From Astrocystis sublimbata (taxonomy: Eukaryota > Ascomycota > Sordariomycetes > Xylariales > Xylariaceae), in assembly GCA_022453515.1 (NCBI GenBank), contig JAJNNY010000001.1, positions 372,001 through 436,000 on the forward strand: a DNA stretch of 64,000 nt, given 5' to 3'. The notes below the pieces were generated by a model. The model ran no database searches and was not told the DNA's origin. It saw nothing but the letters and a program-made list of their open reading frames with translations. The translations under genes were made by a program, and so were the position numbers. Shown here in pieces: positions 10,081 through 22,047 of this stretch. Every line of letters begins with the position of its first letter. Position 1 is the stretch's first letter.

Positions 10081-11324
10081 TTCAGCAAACCACTAGTATT
10101 AGGGCTAGAGAATGATAGTCGGCGGTAGTGAATAGATTCACCGCCGAGAAATGAGTACTTGTAGGGTTGTAATTCAACGATGCTAGACAATGGATAACAA
10201 AGTCCTGGCTGGCAAGGGTGAGCTAGTCAAACTCCTGCTTCGAGGTTGAGCAACAAAGGTGCAACAATCGATTTTGGAATTGCCCTCAGTGAACACCTTG
10301 TTGCAGCGGTTCAATGCGCATGAAGAACAAACAAGACCAATACAAATGAGCCTGCCACTATCGCAAACCCTAGTTGAGGTGTAGCGGATAACACGTGCCG
10401 CTTGAGCCTGGCTTCGACTTGTATTCAGATGGAAGGCACTTCAGTGGCAGATGCCTCGATACCTAGCTACAGGTAGGTGTTAGCTTGCATAGGGTAAGAC
10501 TTGGTCTCATACTAGAGCTTACAATTACCCGTAAAGGCTTAGGGTGCTGACGACCGGATACGCCAGATAGATGCAGCTGGGTGGAGCTTTGCTGGTGAAT
10601 CCGTGGTTAACTAAGCGATTTCCTGATTGGGTCGATGCGCCAATAATTCTCCTAAGGAGCGAGCTGATTTGCCAGACGGCAGCACCGTGCGACGCAGTGA
10701 ATACGGTCCGAGTGGGGCAGTAACGTGACCTGCACTCTCCGGTCGGCGTCTTGGGGTGTGCCTGCTGCAACAGTTGGACTGGCGGATCTGAATAACCTCA
10801 AAATGACCGCAACGATCGCAGGCAATGCTCGATGCCGTCACTTCGCCCGCCGATCAGGTCGTCAGGCCGGATCGTTACGATGCTGCAAATGACAGTATTC
10901 GATGCAGAATTTTCCGATGCGCAGAATGCACCCAGAAGATGGATGGGAAGAGGCGACGCAACAGTAGTTGTCGATGGGTTTGTTGCTAAAATCGCATTTT
11001 GGCGATGGTGGTGGTGAGAGAATGTGGTTGAGAAAGGAAGAAGGGGTGCCGGGTTGGGAGTGGCGGAGGAGATGGGGATGGCTGCGTTTTTTGAGAATTG
11101 GGAATTGGGAATTGGCAATTAGTAGTTCTCCAACGAAAAATGGGGCTGACTAGAAACATGAGTTGTTCTGAGAACTGGGCAGAGTCGCGAGGGAAATTTT
11201 AATTGTTAGCAAACCCGAATTAGAGATCGGGACTAAGCTGGGGGGGCTCTCATGATGGGAACGGGGGCACTGAACGCGAGAACTACCACACTGCCTGCGA
11301 GCCAGGGGGAGCAGGGGGAGCAGG

Positions 11325-11375
11325 GACACGGGGACGGGGGACGGGGGATGGGGAATGGGAATGGGAATGGATGGA
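11325..11375 (+). repeat. G-rich simple repeat
   Basis: Imperfect repeats of GGGGAC and GGGAAT units on the plus strand, in the spacer upstream of the HPC2-like gene. Several runs of three or more G lie close together, so a G-quadruplex is possible in principle. Confidence 0.7.
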
Positions 11376-11573
11376 CACCAGCAGGGCCGAGCAAGTCAGC
11401 AACCAGGACGAATAGAATAGGCCCAGGCGAAGGGGGGCGTGGATGGGGGATAGCCGTGGATGAATTGTGATGACAGAACCTGCTAAGTCAATGCCCGGGG
11501 CATCTAGTAGGAAAATAGCCAGCAGGTTACCGCAAGGGGAATAAGTCATCCACGGTCAAAGGGCGTTGGTGCG

Positions 11574-11593
11574 AGATGGGATGGGATGGGATG
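11574..11593 (+). repeat. GATGG microsatellite
   Basis: Four near-perfect tandem copies of a GATGG pentamer in non-coding DNA. Confidence 0.7.
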
Positions 11594-13757
11594 AATACTA
11601 CCTACCAGCAAGCCATCCGTCATCCCAGGGGTGGCAGCAGCGAGCAGAGAGAGCGAACAGAGGGGGTGTCCTGATCAGACCACCTGAGGAGCAGCGGCAT
11701 TGGCAGCTACCCGTAGCAGGTACATTGGACGAGCCACAATGCACCATGTACATAGGTACATATCCCCGTGACACCAGTAATCATGACGAAAAGAGTATGC
11801 GAGCTGGGAGCGAATTGGCCGAGTGCACAGGTCTGGTGTGATATTCGGCTATGGTGAGAATTGATTCTGGAAGACAGGCCACAGGACAGGAATTCGCAGC
11901 TCGGCTGCAGGGGTATAGATGTGGTGTGGTCTGTGGGTCAGCACAGGAACCTCAGTTCTCGTAGCAAACCGCACCGTAGGTACGTATACAGGGTTCAGTG
12001 CAAGGTACCGCTACTACCTCCTCACACGAAGAGCTCTATTTGTATTATATGCAGTCAATCAGTCCCAAGTGACAGGGACAAAAAAGAATAATAATCTTTT
12101 TTCTTTTTCCAAGCAAATGTTTCACTGTATTTTCTACAGAGTATGCGTATTTTGACTCTAGCACAGTTTCTAAACGAAATGCTATAACGAACAGCAATTA
12201 CTCGTAGAGGCGATCTACCAATATGCAATCCTGTTGGCAGGTACTGCTACCGTTCGTTTATAATGTTGCTCTGCTATTGACATGGAGCATTATATACTGG
12301 AATGCAGGGGCTTGCTAGTCTAGTCCTCTTTGGGAGCTAGTCTCAACTATATGACAACTCGGTAATGCACACGTGCAAGTTGCAATGGGCAACTACTCGT
12401 GATAGTTTGGATTGAGCCGTACAGACGCATCAGGAGATACCAACTTCCCCGCACACAACAAGTGTAGCAGGGCCACAATGAAGTGAATGCGACAAAATTG
12501 ACCTGTTATAAAGTAGTATGAGGATGAGCCCCTCAGATGATGGAAGCTGTGACCAGATTATGCCTTTGGAAGGAGGCAACTGCATGTTAGAGCCCAAACA
12601 TATAGCCCGGAGGTAATAGAGGTAACAAGGTGGGCGTCTCAGCAGGATGTAGGTAGGCACGTAGTATACTGCTACGTAGCTCTATGCCACCCGAGCCCAC
12701 CGTACCTTACGTGTAATGTCTGTGGGGAAAAGGAAGAATGGACGATTGTTGAATTTGCAGCCATGCACATTACCTAAGCGGCTTAGCGGCTTGGCATATA
12801 CATGGCTTGAGCCTCTCCACGAAAGGCAACGTGTTAGTGGGATAGACAGGGACCCCTCGCACACTCGGCATGCTTGCCCGGTACGTACCTCTTCAGCCCA
12901 GGTCCCGGCAGATTCCAGGGTTATTTAAAGTCGCCCCATATTTCCTTAGCCGCAGGATCTAAGGCGAGATAGCCGCGGGCCGATGACAGGGATCACCTGT
13001 CCCACAAGATCTGACAAAGGCGATACATGCCAAACATGTTACAGTTAGACTCGCACACACAACAACTTGCAAATTTGCCATAACTGTTTCGGGCCCCTTG
13101 CTCATATATAATCAATTTCACAGAGAGTGGAATCTGGACAAATACATCCCCATCCCCTTTTTATTGTTACACTCTTGCTATGATTTAAGATTAATGGGAA
13201 TATATGTGACCAGCATCTAGGCAAGAAAAACTAGGCATTAACAACAAGTCAAGTCAGTAAGTATCATGCTTGCTCAGAAAACCGGAGCAGGAGTTGGTCT
13301 TAGCAACATGTTATAGTAATCGTACTGGAAACATTGCCTGCTACGCCTATAGGCTTGTGGAGATAACAGTACCTACACCCTGCTGGATCAGCAATTTCAA
13401 TGTTTCAGGGCGGTCAAGGGTGAGGATATGCAACAAGCAAATTCTATTGGAGTGTTAAGCGGCGATAGCGCTTATGAGATTTACAGTGTGGCGGAGATAG
13501 CGACATGCATGCACTGTTTACCTCGCGACCTCGCTAAATTTGGCAAAGCGCAGGGAAAAGTGGACTACGCATGCGGAGTGGCTTGGGATCTTGGGGACTT
13601 TTGGGCTGGGGTGGGTCCAGCTAATACCAATCTTGTACAATTCTCTACGCAGCTGCAGATGTTTGGATTTGACTGGAACTCTACAACCTAGATAGACATT
13701 ACCTACGCGAAACCGCATGAGCCATATCCAGTCCATGCCCCCATCTACATTCTAGCC

Positions 13758-15143
13758 ATGGCGTCATCCCTCTTTGTTCTCGACGTCCAGGAGAAGGAGA
13801 CAAACGAAGCCCAGGCACCCTCACTGCCTCAGATGAGACCCGGCACCTCGGGATTCCCCGAACACAAAAAGCGCAGCAAATTCTCCGCCTTCAAACAGCG
13901 GCGACAAGGACCACAATGTGAAAATGAAAAACCAAAGGTGTTCCTGTCCTCGAGCGGCCAGCCACTCAGTCCTCCGAGTCGCGACCCAAGCCCCAGAGCT
14001 GCCGCGCCGTCTGGCGGGAGCTTGCGCACAAATGAGAAGAGCAGCATAGATCGCGAGAACAGCCAGAGGCTGGCCTCGATGTCGCCGAGGGAGATCGAGG
14101 AGGCGCGACAGGAACTTTTCAGCGGGCTGGACCCGTCGATCCTCGAGATGCTGCTAAAACGCGCCGATATCAACGATGGTGCCAACACCCTACCTCTGGA
14201 CGATCAAACACAGCCCGCACCAGAACCTTCGTCCTCTTCGGGGCGTACACCTACAGACCCTGCGCGGAAAGTACGATTCGCCGACACGTCGATGGAAACC
14301 CAATCGAGCACCCCTCCAGAGACCAGCTCCACACAACCGAGCACGTTAAGCGCAGACGACCCCGACACCCAAGACCGCGATTCCATATCAGAAAAACCAA
14401 CAACCGACTCCGAAACCACCATATCAACAAACCCCGACGACGACAGCGCGCCCGCAAAACCACCCGCAGAACACATCATCACGCCCACTCCCACAACCCC
14501 CCCAGCCGACGCCGCGCACAGCCATCCCAGCCACCACTGGCCGCGGGCGCCGCAGCCCGCCGACCTCGACCCATCCGACCCGAATTTCCTGCAGAGCCTG
14601 CACGAGAAGTACTTCCCATCGCTGCCCGCCGACCCATCGAAGCTAGCCTGGATGGCGCCGATCCCGACGCCGAACTCGGCGGCCGACCGCGACAGCCCGT
14701 ACTACCCCGGGCAGGACTCGCTGCCCATCTCCGCATTGCGCTTCGACTTCCGCGGCGCCCTGCTGCCGCCGCGCATCGCGCGCGCCGTACCCACGACCAA
14801 GGGGCTGCACCACCACGGCGAGGCCCCCGAGGCCGCCGGGTACACGGTGCGCGAGCTGGCGCGGCTGGCGCGCAGCGCCGTGCCGGGCCAGCGGTGCGTC
14901 GCGTACCAGACGCTCGGCCGCATCCTGTACCGGCTGGGCCGGGGCGAGTTCGGAGGCGTTGCCCACGACGATGTGAGTATGGGGATATGGCGGGAGATGG
15001 AGGAGGGGGCGGTCATGCGCAGCCTGCTGGTGGAGGCCGGCACGGAGGAGGGCAGGGGCCACAGGAGCGCGAGGGCGTTTGCGACCGAGGCGATATGGCT
15101 GTATGAGAAGGGTGGGTGGAGGGAGAAGGTGAGGAAGGCATAG
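13758..15143 (+). CDS. RPAP1: RPAP1-like RNA polymerase II-associated protein
   Basis: Expected to act in cytoplasmic assembly and nuclear import of RNA polymerase II, as RPAP1 (yeast Rba50) does. One exon, 461 aa. Two family regions are visible. The N-terminal RPAP1 motif lies near residues 100-135 (IDRENSQRLASMSPREIEEA, then RQELFSGLDPSILEMLLKR). The C-terminal RPAP1 region lies near residues 325-400 (LRFDFRGALLPP ... GYTVRELARLARSAVPGQRC, then VAYQTLGRILYRLGRGEFG). Between them is a Ser/Thr/Pro-rich disordered linker. It is short compared with animal RPAP1 but normal for fungi. The start is the first ATG, after an in-frame stop upstream. Coding GC is high in the C-terminal third (14500-15000). 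Confidence in the family is high. Confidence 0.9.
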   Translation: MASSLFVLDVQEKETNEAQAPSLPQMRPGTSGFPEHKKRSKFSAFKQRRQGPQCENEKPKVFLSSSGQPLSPPSRDPSPRAAAPSGGSLRTNEKSSIDRENSQRLASMSPREIEEARQELFSGLDPSILEMLLKRADINDGANTLPLDDQTQPAPEPSSSSGRTPTDPARKVRFADTSMETQSSTPPETSSTQPSTLSADDPDTQDRDSISEKPTTDSETTISTNPDDDSAPAKPPAEHIITPTPTTPPADAAHSHPSHHWPRAPQPADLDPSDPNFLQSLHEKYFPSLPADPSKLAWMAPIPTPNSAADRDSPYYPGQDSLPISALRFDFRGALLPPRIARAVPTTKGLHHHGEAPEAAGYTVRELARLARSAVPGQRCVAYQTLGRILYRLGRGEFGGVAHDDVSMGIWREMEEGAVMRSLLVEAGTEEGRGHRSARAFATEAIWLYEKGGWREKVRKA

Positions 15144-16019
15144 GTAGTTTCGAGGCATATATCTCTGTGCTGCTACTATTCTGGCGGGTGGGCTGTAAAT
15201 GAGTACATCAGGTCAAACAAAGTTTATGATCCTCACATCTACTTTAGATTGGATGCAAGGATGCAAATATCCATTTCCCCAAAACGGATGAATCTACCTT
15301 CACGACAAGACAGCTCTGGGTTACTTCTGCTCCGATCTTCTCTGTGGGCAGATCTAAGGGTATGGAAAAATAGTTTTAATAATAACGACAATGATACCTA
15401 CGCACCAGACCAGACCAGGCGAACTCGTTTAGCCAGCATACAGGTAACCTCTCAGGCCCGGTCCAGTCTACTAGTAAATTCAAACCTACCCGCCTGCGCG
15501 CCAGACTCGATGAACAAAGTCCCTGCCCTGCCAACCGCTCAGCAACGTCATCCTTCGTCTTCTACTCTCCGTCCGCGTTGTTCCCTGCGCCTCATCCTCC
15601 TTGCCTTGTTTGCTCAACTCCTCTTTTCGTGTGTCATTTCTTGAGATATGGAGGTAAGGTGGTGGTTTGCCTGAGTGTTTGTTTAGTAGGCGTATTGGGT
15701 GGTTTTTGGTATGTCTCCTTTGTTTCCGTCATTAGACCTGTATTATGAGAATACATCTAGCCAACTATGTCTTGGGCAGACAGTCTGTTGCCATGTCGTT
15801 GATTTCGTTTTTTCTCTGTGTTTCATTTCCCTACCCATACAAGTATGGGGGACTGCTCTTCCCTGTTCATTTGTTACGCGGGGAGTGTCGGTGCAATTCG
15901 TATGATAGCGACCTCCAAAGTGAAAGGGTACTTGTAGAAAGTCGGATAAGGATCCGCTTCCCTTGTGGCTCTGCGCTGGGGAATGGCAACGGGCTAAGCA
16001 GTCTTCACTTAGTGGTAAT
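15144..16019. other. Intergenic spacer between convergent RPAP1-like and VPS74 genes
   Basis: Both genes end here, so this is 3'-UTR and terminator sequence. It contains T-rich stretches around 15640-15720 and 15800-15850. No gene was recognised. Confidence 0.5.
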
Positions 16020-17347
16020 TTACAGCAGCGAGTCGAGACGAGTGAAGACGCTCAAGCACGCGGCAACAACTTCGAGCTGGAGTTCCTTGTCTTTGGCACC
16101 ATTGATTTCCTGTTTGAAAGTTTAGCTACTGCGCAACGAGGCAAAAGAGACATTGTGCAGCTCACCTCGGAGATGACTGAGGGGATGTTGGCACCGATGC
16201 CAGTGGAGCTAGGTTTCCGACCAAAGGGCCATTGTGAATACTCGGCAAGTAGTTCGTCGGTCTGGGTAAAGGCGCGTTCGCGAGCCTCGTGGCCGAGACT
16301 GGTCAGAGCGTTCTCCAGTACATTGGCGGCGTAAGCGGCGCAGATCATGGAGATGGTGCGAATGTATCGGAACTCGAGGTTTTCGGGGAGGAACTGAGAG
16401 TTGGGAAGAACGACGGTGCGCTGAGTGAGGACGTTTCTAACGCGCCGCCTGATCTCGTCTTTGACGCCGCCGTCGGCCACGGGATGCGTAGCCATGTCGA
16501 ACAGGAGGAAGTTGCGCTTCTCGGTTCGCAGAATACCTTTGTCGACCAGGCCTTTGCAGAGACGTTCCCGGACCTGCTTCAATTGGTAACCAATCTTCAT
16601 CAGGTTCCACGTCTCACCTATTGAAGAGGGAGCCATTAGCTGGGACAACGGACAAACGAGGCTGGGGCATGAAAAGGGAAGGGAGACGCATAGGTGGGGT
16701 CAGCATACCACTCATGAGATCAATCCATGTGCCAACACTCATCTTCTCGCTCGCCTTCATCATCTTCAGGGCCTCGTCCAGCAGCACCTCGCCTGTGAGT
16801 GTGTCGTCGATGACTTCGATGATGCGATCGGCAAGGGGAAAGCGGCGCCGAGAGGGATCCTTCTGCATGGCGATGCGACCGCGGAAGGCCAGCTCGATGA
16901 CAATGCAGCCTCGGAGGGCATAGCTGATGTTGTCGTTCCAGAAAGACAGATAGCCCTGAGTGCAGCGGCCGTCAGCATCGAACATCTCGTACAATATCTC
17001 ACACGACGGGGCGCGGGCTTCGCGCTCCCAGATTTCGAATGGGACAGTGTCCAGTGTCCAGTGTCCAGGGGCTAGAGGCTTACCTGTTTGTCCTTAAGCC
17101 CCAGTAGCACGACCTCGTCCATGAGGGTGAGCTTGGGCTGCTTGCTTCTCTCGGCGCTTTCGCTGATGTCACGGGGGTCGAAGGCGATCTTGTGGCCGTT
17201 CTCGCTGTTCTCGTAGCTGGTCTCGGGGCCGTTGTCGCGCGTGCCGGCGGAGGAGTGTGAGCGGTTTACGCCGTTGCTGGACTCGGCATCGTTGGACGAG
17301 GTGCCGCCGCCACCGCCGCCACGACGTCTCGTGAGACCCGACGACAT
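16020..17347 (-). CDS. VPS74: VPS74/GOLPH3 Golgi phosphoprotein
   Basis: GPP34-family PtdIns4P-binding protein of the Golgi membrane that keeps glycosyltransferases in place through COPI. Exons on the minus strand: 17347-17084, 16955-16709, 16617-16166, 16109-16020, giving exactly 351 codons (350 aa; yeast Vps74 is 345). The N-terminus has the expected basic patch (LTRRRGGGGGG), then a disordered Ser/Asn stretch. The GPP34 fold begins at KLTLMDEVVLLGLKDKQGYL and continues through SYALRGCIVIELAFRGRI, WNLMKIGYQLKQVRERLCKG and TEKRNFLLFDMATHP. The last exon supplies the C-terminal helix ending DSLL. All three introns are GT..AG; the first (16956-17083) contains a short tandem repeat. Family assignment is very secure. 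Confidence 0.95.
17046..17068 (+). repeat. CCAGTGT tandem repeat inside VPS74 intron 1
   Basis: The heptamer CCAGTGT is repeated three times in tandem with a partial fourth copy, within the first intron of the VPS74 gene. It sits about 15 nt from the donor (minus strand). Confidence 0.75.
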
Positions 17348-18910
17348 GTTGATGTGTGTCTAAGTCTGTGTCTCTGTGGGTGTATCTATGTATGAGAGAG
17401 ACTGTCGGCTTCTCGGGCTAGCAATGCGGTAGGAATACCGAGGCTGGCGAGAATGTCGCGTGTTGGGCCAACTGTCCACCTGTCGTGATCAATCGGCGTT
17501 TGGGAGACGGCGATTCTTGCTCTCGCAAAGCGTTCTGCGGCCGAGGGTGATGTCGCGACCGGAGTGTGTGCCGGGTGATATGCCGGATGATATGGGACAA
17601 CGGATGCTGGTGCCGGAGGCGGACGAGGCAGATCAATGGATTGTTTCGATGTCGGATTAAAAGTTGACCACTCTGCGGCGCCTCTCCTTTCAATGGATAA
17701 TGGACCATTGGATGCCAACCGACCGCTGCAGCAGCACATGGGCGGGCTGAACACGCTAGCTTCTCTGGGCAAAGCGCTGCTGGCTAAGTCGGCAATAGCA
17801 CCTCTTGGCTATAAGTGGGGGCTTCATTCAAATATCGCTACCTGAAGTGTACGTATAGGTACAGTCTACTCTTATGGCCAGCTTACAGCAGTGAACCGTG
17901 AATATAAGGATATAGTACGAGACTAATATGTGCATGCTAACGTGACAACATTAAACACACATATGCAGTTCCTGAACAATACTATAGGTATCATCTCCTA
18001 TATGTACAAAGTGAGTGACTATGGGAGAAATGAGTAGATTTCATTGTTAACGTTCTCACTGCTGATGCGAAAAGTTAATGAGCTTGATGGTACCTAAGGT
18101 AAATACCTACAGGTACCTCAGTGCTCACGAATCGTAGGCTGACGTACCAGTTCGCCGATCACCCATTACAAGCTTAAAACAGGCCAGGCTTGAGTTTCAG
18201 GGTCATACTGGAACAGAAGGGTAAAGTAGCCAGGGTAGCGCCCTAAAGATAGCTGGACGTTTCAATCCAACCCTCACCTTGATCTCCAGCCGTGTAGGTG
18301 CAGGCAATCAGTTTGTAGGTACATATGGCCCCAGAGACGAGACCACCTTGAAGTTACGTAACCAATACCCTGATAAACAAACACCCATACATAATGTCTG
18401 CCTGAAGCTAGGTAAGTAGGAGCTTCGAGGAGCTGCTGGTACCGGTGGTAGGGGTCTTCATGAATTGGTGACGTAAACTGTTAATTCAAATTGTGCTTCT
18501 GCTGTCTCACTGAAACAACTTTCGCACGCCTCATAGATGCCATGTAAAATAAGCCCGCTAGGCCTTTGTAGGTAAGCACCTGAGTGAATGACCCTGGCGA
18601 GCTGGTTTGGTACATTCAGTGGCTTGTGTGTCTATGTGGGAACACTGAAGCTGATCATGGTGAAATTGTGCTCTGTTCAGTGTGTACTGTCATGTTTCGC
18701 CTCGTGAAATGAACATCAAACAAGTCATCTTTCCATCATGGGCATATTACACCGGAATCAATCTATCAATCACAGTCCTTCTGGACATTCGTCCAATGCT
18801 TCATTTCATTATTATTTTGCATTGCAAAATTCCTTGTCATTAATATAGGATTACACTAGGTATCGTACTATCTGATCCAACTCATTAAACTTTTCCCCAT
18901 CTCAGGTTTT
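17348..18910. other. Intergenic spacer (VPS74 promoter)
   Basis: Upstream side of VPS74 and downstream side of the alcohol dehydrogenase. Frames at 17386-17845 on both strands are open by chance (GC-rich) and show no domain. The rest is AT-richer with scattered GGTACCT-like words. Confidence 0.5.
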
Positions 18911-20141
18911 CTAAGCTCCGAAAACCTTGTCGAAGTCGACCAGGGTAAAGCGGTACTTAATATCGTTCTTATTCAAGCGCTCCATGGCCTCAGTGCAGCC
19001 CTTCTCCGAGATGGAAATAGTCTCCACCCAGGGGAACAGCTTCTTCTCCGCCGCCAGCTTCAGCATGGCCAGGCACTCGGGGCGGTTTCCGATGTGGCTC
19101 GCGCCGATGCTGACGGCGTTGGAGGTGAGCTGCTGAGGCGTGATCTTCTCGATCGGGTGGTCCGGCAGACCGACCGAGTGGAACTTCTTGTCGATGTTCA
19201 GCGTCGACAGGTACTCCTGGAGCGTGTCTGCGCTCAGCACGTCGGCCGTGCTGAGGACGAAGTCGAATTTGAAGGCCAGCGGCTTGGCCCAATCCTTCTC
19301 GCCGCTGCTGACGAAGTGCTTCGCGCCCAGCTTCAGCGCGTCCTCCTTCTTGCTGGGCGAGTGCGAGATCACAGTCACCTCGGCGCCCAGCGCGTTGGCG
19401 AACATGACCGCGAAGTGGCCCAGACCGCCCATGCCGACGATGGCGACCTGCTTGCCCGGGCCGACGCCGTTACGCACTAGGGGCTCGTATACCGTTAAGC
19501 CGGCGCACATCATCGGCGCTGCCAGATGTGAAGGGATGGCATCTGGTATGGGGAACACGAAGTACTCGTGGCAGCGGATGTGAGACGAGAAGCCACCTTG
19601 GCTTAGAGTCTCATTGGGGCAGGCTTGCTTGGGATACGGGCATCCATATGTGTCTGAATACGTTGGTCAGAACTGGGACATGATTGGCAAGATGATTTCG
19701 AACCATAACTCACCAACTTTGTGCGGGCAGTAGTTCTCGTTGTCGTTCTTGCATTGAGGGCACTTCAGGCACGACCACACCTGGGCTCCAACACCGACAC
19801 GGTCGCCAACCTTGACGTCCTTTACTTGCGAGCCGACCTTGACTGCCTTGCCAACCACCTCGTGGCCTACGCACAGAGGTGTGGGGGCGTCTCCCCAGCC
19901 GCCGGAAGCAGTGTGTACATCTGAACCGCAAACACCGCAGCACTCGATCTTGATATCGATGTCATTGTCACCGAAAGTCTTGGGCTTGAACTGTTAGGGA
20001 AATATTGTTATTATGGCATTGATACAGCAAGGACTATGCTTCATGTGGATATCGGGAATAACTAACAGTCTGCTTCTTGAAACCCTTGAAGTTTCCGAGC
20101 TCATTGACCATGAAGCCCTCAAATTCCTCGGGGTAAGGCAT
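18911..20141 (-). CDS. Zinc-dependent NADP alcohol dehydrogenase, ADH6/cinnamyl type
   Basis: Cytosolic medium-chain dehydrogenase/reductase that reduces aldehydes (aromatic or branched) to alcohols with NADPH, by similarity to yeast ADH6/ADH7 and plant cinnamyl alcohol dehydrogenases. Exons on the minus strand: 20141-20067, 19990-19714, 19653-18911; 365 codons, 364 aa, normal length. The catalytic zinc region is CCGVCGSDVHT ... GHEVVG. The four-Cys structural zinc loop is CLKCPQCKNDNENYC. The cofactor-binding Rossmann turn is GMGGLGHFA near residue 195, followed by TVISHSPSKKEDALKLGA, where Ser/Lys after the second strand suits NADP. Both introns are short (76 and 60 nt) and GT..AG. The start gives the family-typical MPYPEEFEGFMV. 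Confidence 0.93.
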
Positions 20142-21192
20142 GTTGTCGAAGATTTATACTAATTGGTCTAAATGTGTCTTAGATGGTTCAGAGTAGTCTG
20201 TTAGACTGTTTGCGCGATGAGTGTGGAGTGGGTTTAAGTGGTTGAATAGATGAATTGGATTGTGAATGTTCTTGAAATCTACCTAACTTCTACACTACGC
20301 CGCAACAACAGCTCTATATATGAAGTCCCATTTTCAGCAGACCCATCCGTCTCTGTCCATGACGCCATGAACAATTGCGACGAGAGAAAATGATGCTGAG
20401 GGTGCACTGGTGAATGGTGACGTAGAGGGCCCAGCTTGTGGAATACATATAAGTGGAATTCATCGCCACTAGTAGGAGAAATTCATCCGGAGGTTCAAGA
20501 CATTTTTTTCGCAGAAAAATTCAAATGTATGAGGTGAGATTCAGGAGGAATCGCGCTGAGGGCATTCGCAACTCCATATTATCTATAGAGAGCGGAAGAC
20601 ATGGCGTTGCATTTATGACCATCAAGGTACTCGACCTTTGAATAGCAATTTTGGTACCATGGCGAGGTTCGTCGGAACCATGCCCCGGTCGGGGCCTGGC
20701 AAAAGTATGGGGATCCAGACTTAAAGGGATATGATCTAAAGGAAACGTCATACGGTGTCCCACTTTTCCTGATGGGCCGTTCGCAACATGGATCGTCGAT
20801 GTCGATGTTAGGGACAAAGCTGCAAAAGTAATGAATTTTTTTTCGAGTTGTTTGCCGAGAAACATACCGATATCCTCAAATGAATAACAGTCTGTCGACA
20901 AGCCCCTGAAAACTCGGCCAACACGACATCTCCGTGTCCTGACTCCCGAGGTGCCTTCTTATTAATTGCAGGTACACTTGCTATTATTCAATATCTATCA
21001 CCATTATAGCTACTTAGAACCTAGGAGAATTAGGTATCTCAGGCGATACAAAATGACTGCAAGGATGATGCACCAGTTAAAACTGTTCCGTTACTCTTGT
21101 TTTCTCAATACATATTGAAACGAGTAGTATACTAAGACAATGAATTCCCCCTACCACCAAATTGCCATAGGTCTACCCAATACCAAACCTAC
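20142..21192. other. Intergenic spacer (ADH promoter / GH45 3' side)
   Basis: Contains the alcohol dehydrogenase promoter. A minus-strand frame at 20521-20901 is open for 126 codons but has no recognisable motif and low coding character, so I do not call it. Confidence 0.5.
20315..20320 (-). promoter_or_regulatory. TATA-like box of the alcohol dehydrogenase gene
   Basis: TATATA (palindromic core) about 175 nt upstream of the start codon at 20141. Positional inference only. Confidence 0.35.
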
Positions 21193-22047
21193 CTAAACCC
21201 CCAACGCCGCCGGAAACTCCCCATCGTCATCACGCACACAGCCCGAGATAGCCGTGAGCTCCGCCGGGCACTGAACCTGCGTGAACCTGACGTCCGGATT
21301 ATCCGCGTTCTGGAACCAATCGAAGCGCCAGCGGCAGCCGTCTTGCAGGCCGGCGGCATGTCCGCGCCGTCGCACTCGTCGCGGCCGGCGACGCCGCCGT
21401 ACTGCTGGCCCGGCAGGGAGTGGCCGAACTCGCTGGCGCAGCCGTCGAAGATGCCGACGCCGCCCCCCGGCATCAGGATGTCGAAGTGGTTGCTGCCGGC
21501 GTTGAGGTCCCCGCCCGTGTTGGTGCTCTGCACGATCATCGTCTTGCCGGCTGCGGGACCCGAGGTGAATTCGAGTCTGGGATGGGGCCGTTAGAGAAGC
21601 ACAACATCTCTAGAAGAAGACGGGAGGGAATGCATATTGATCCGGGGTAAGTGTTGAGCGTTAAGTATCATAGTATCTTGTATAATACAGGCCACGAAAT
21701 TGTAGAACATACTGGTAGCAAGCGCAACACCAGGAACTCTCCGAACCGCCCCCAATGGCCGTGGCCGCGAAGCCGTAGGCCAGGTTGTCGTCGACGGCCC
21801 AGGGGGAGAAGTTGCTGCAGGTATAGGCTGATCCCCCGTCGCAGCCGGACTTGACGTCGGGGTCCGCGAGGGGGTTATCCGAGGCGTCGCACGTAAGTAC
21901 GGGCGCCGACACGGGGGCTTTGCCGCTCCAAGAACAGCTGGGCTTGCAGCAATCCCAGTACCGCGTCGTGACACCGTTACCCGAAGCTGCGAAAACGCTG
22001 CTGGCGGCGGCGGCGCCTAGAAGGACGGTGGTTATCGTGGGATGCAT
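21193..22047 (-). pseudogene. GH45 endoglucanase with a one-base frameshift
   Basis: Secreted endo-beta-1,4-glucanase of glycoside hydrolase family 45 (HiCel45A type). Exons on the minus strand: 22047-21713 and 21576-21193, with a 136-nt GT..AG intron. A signal peptide (about 20 residues) is followed by TTRYWDCCKPSCSW, which holds the catalytic base Asp. [18 protein letters not shown] holds the catalytic acid Asp. There is no carbohydrate-binding module. After [15 protein letters not shown] the frame fails: the expected continuation [19 protein letters not shown] through [11 protein letters not shown] is intact but in another frame. The exon sum is 719 nt, one short of a multiple of three, and no splice site can account for it. 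Either a sequencing or assembly deletion near 21350-21365, or a recent pseudogene. The remainder looks under selection. Confidence 0.85.

Larger units (their letters stand above)
10081..13757. other. Large non-coding spacer (3.7 kb) between divergent HPC2-like and RPAP1-like genes
   Basis: No frame in this long stretch shows a recognisable domain or coding bias. It presumably holds both promoters and 5' UTRs. It contains simple-sequence patches: GAATTGG repeats near 11095-11120, G-rich GGGACGGGG/GGGAATGG repeats at 11325-11375, and four GATGG units at 11574-11593. The stretch 12090-12380 is AT-richer. No tRNA-like fold was noticed. Confidence 0.55.

Noticed and set aside
17386..17845. Frames of 60-128 codons on both strands before VPS74
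   Set aside because: GC-rich chance openness; no domain, no splice-supported extension.
20521..20901. 126-codon minus-strand frame upstream of the alcohol dehydrogenase
   Set aside because: No motif, poor coding composition, and it sits in promoter sequence.
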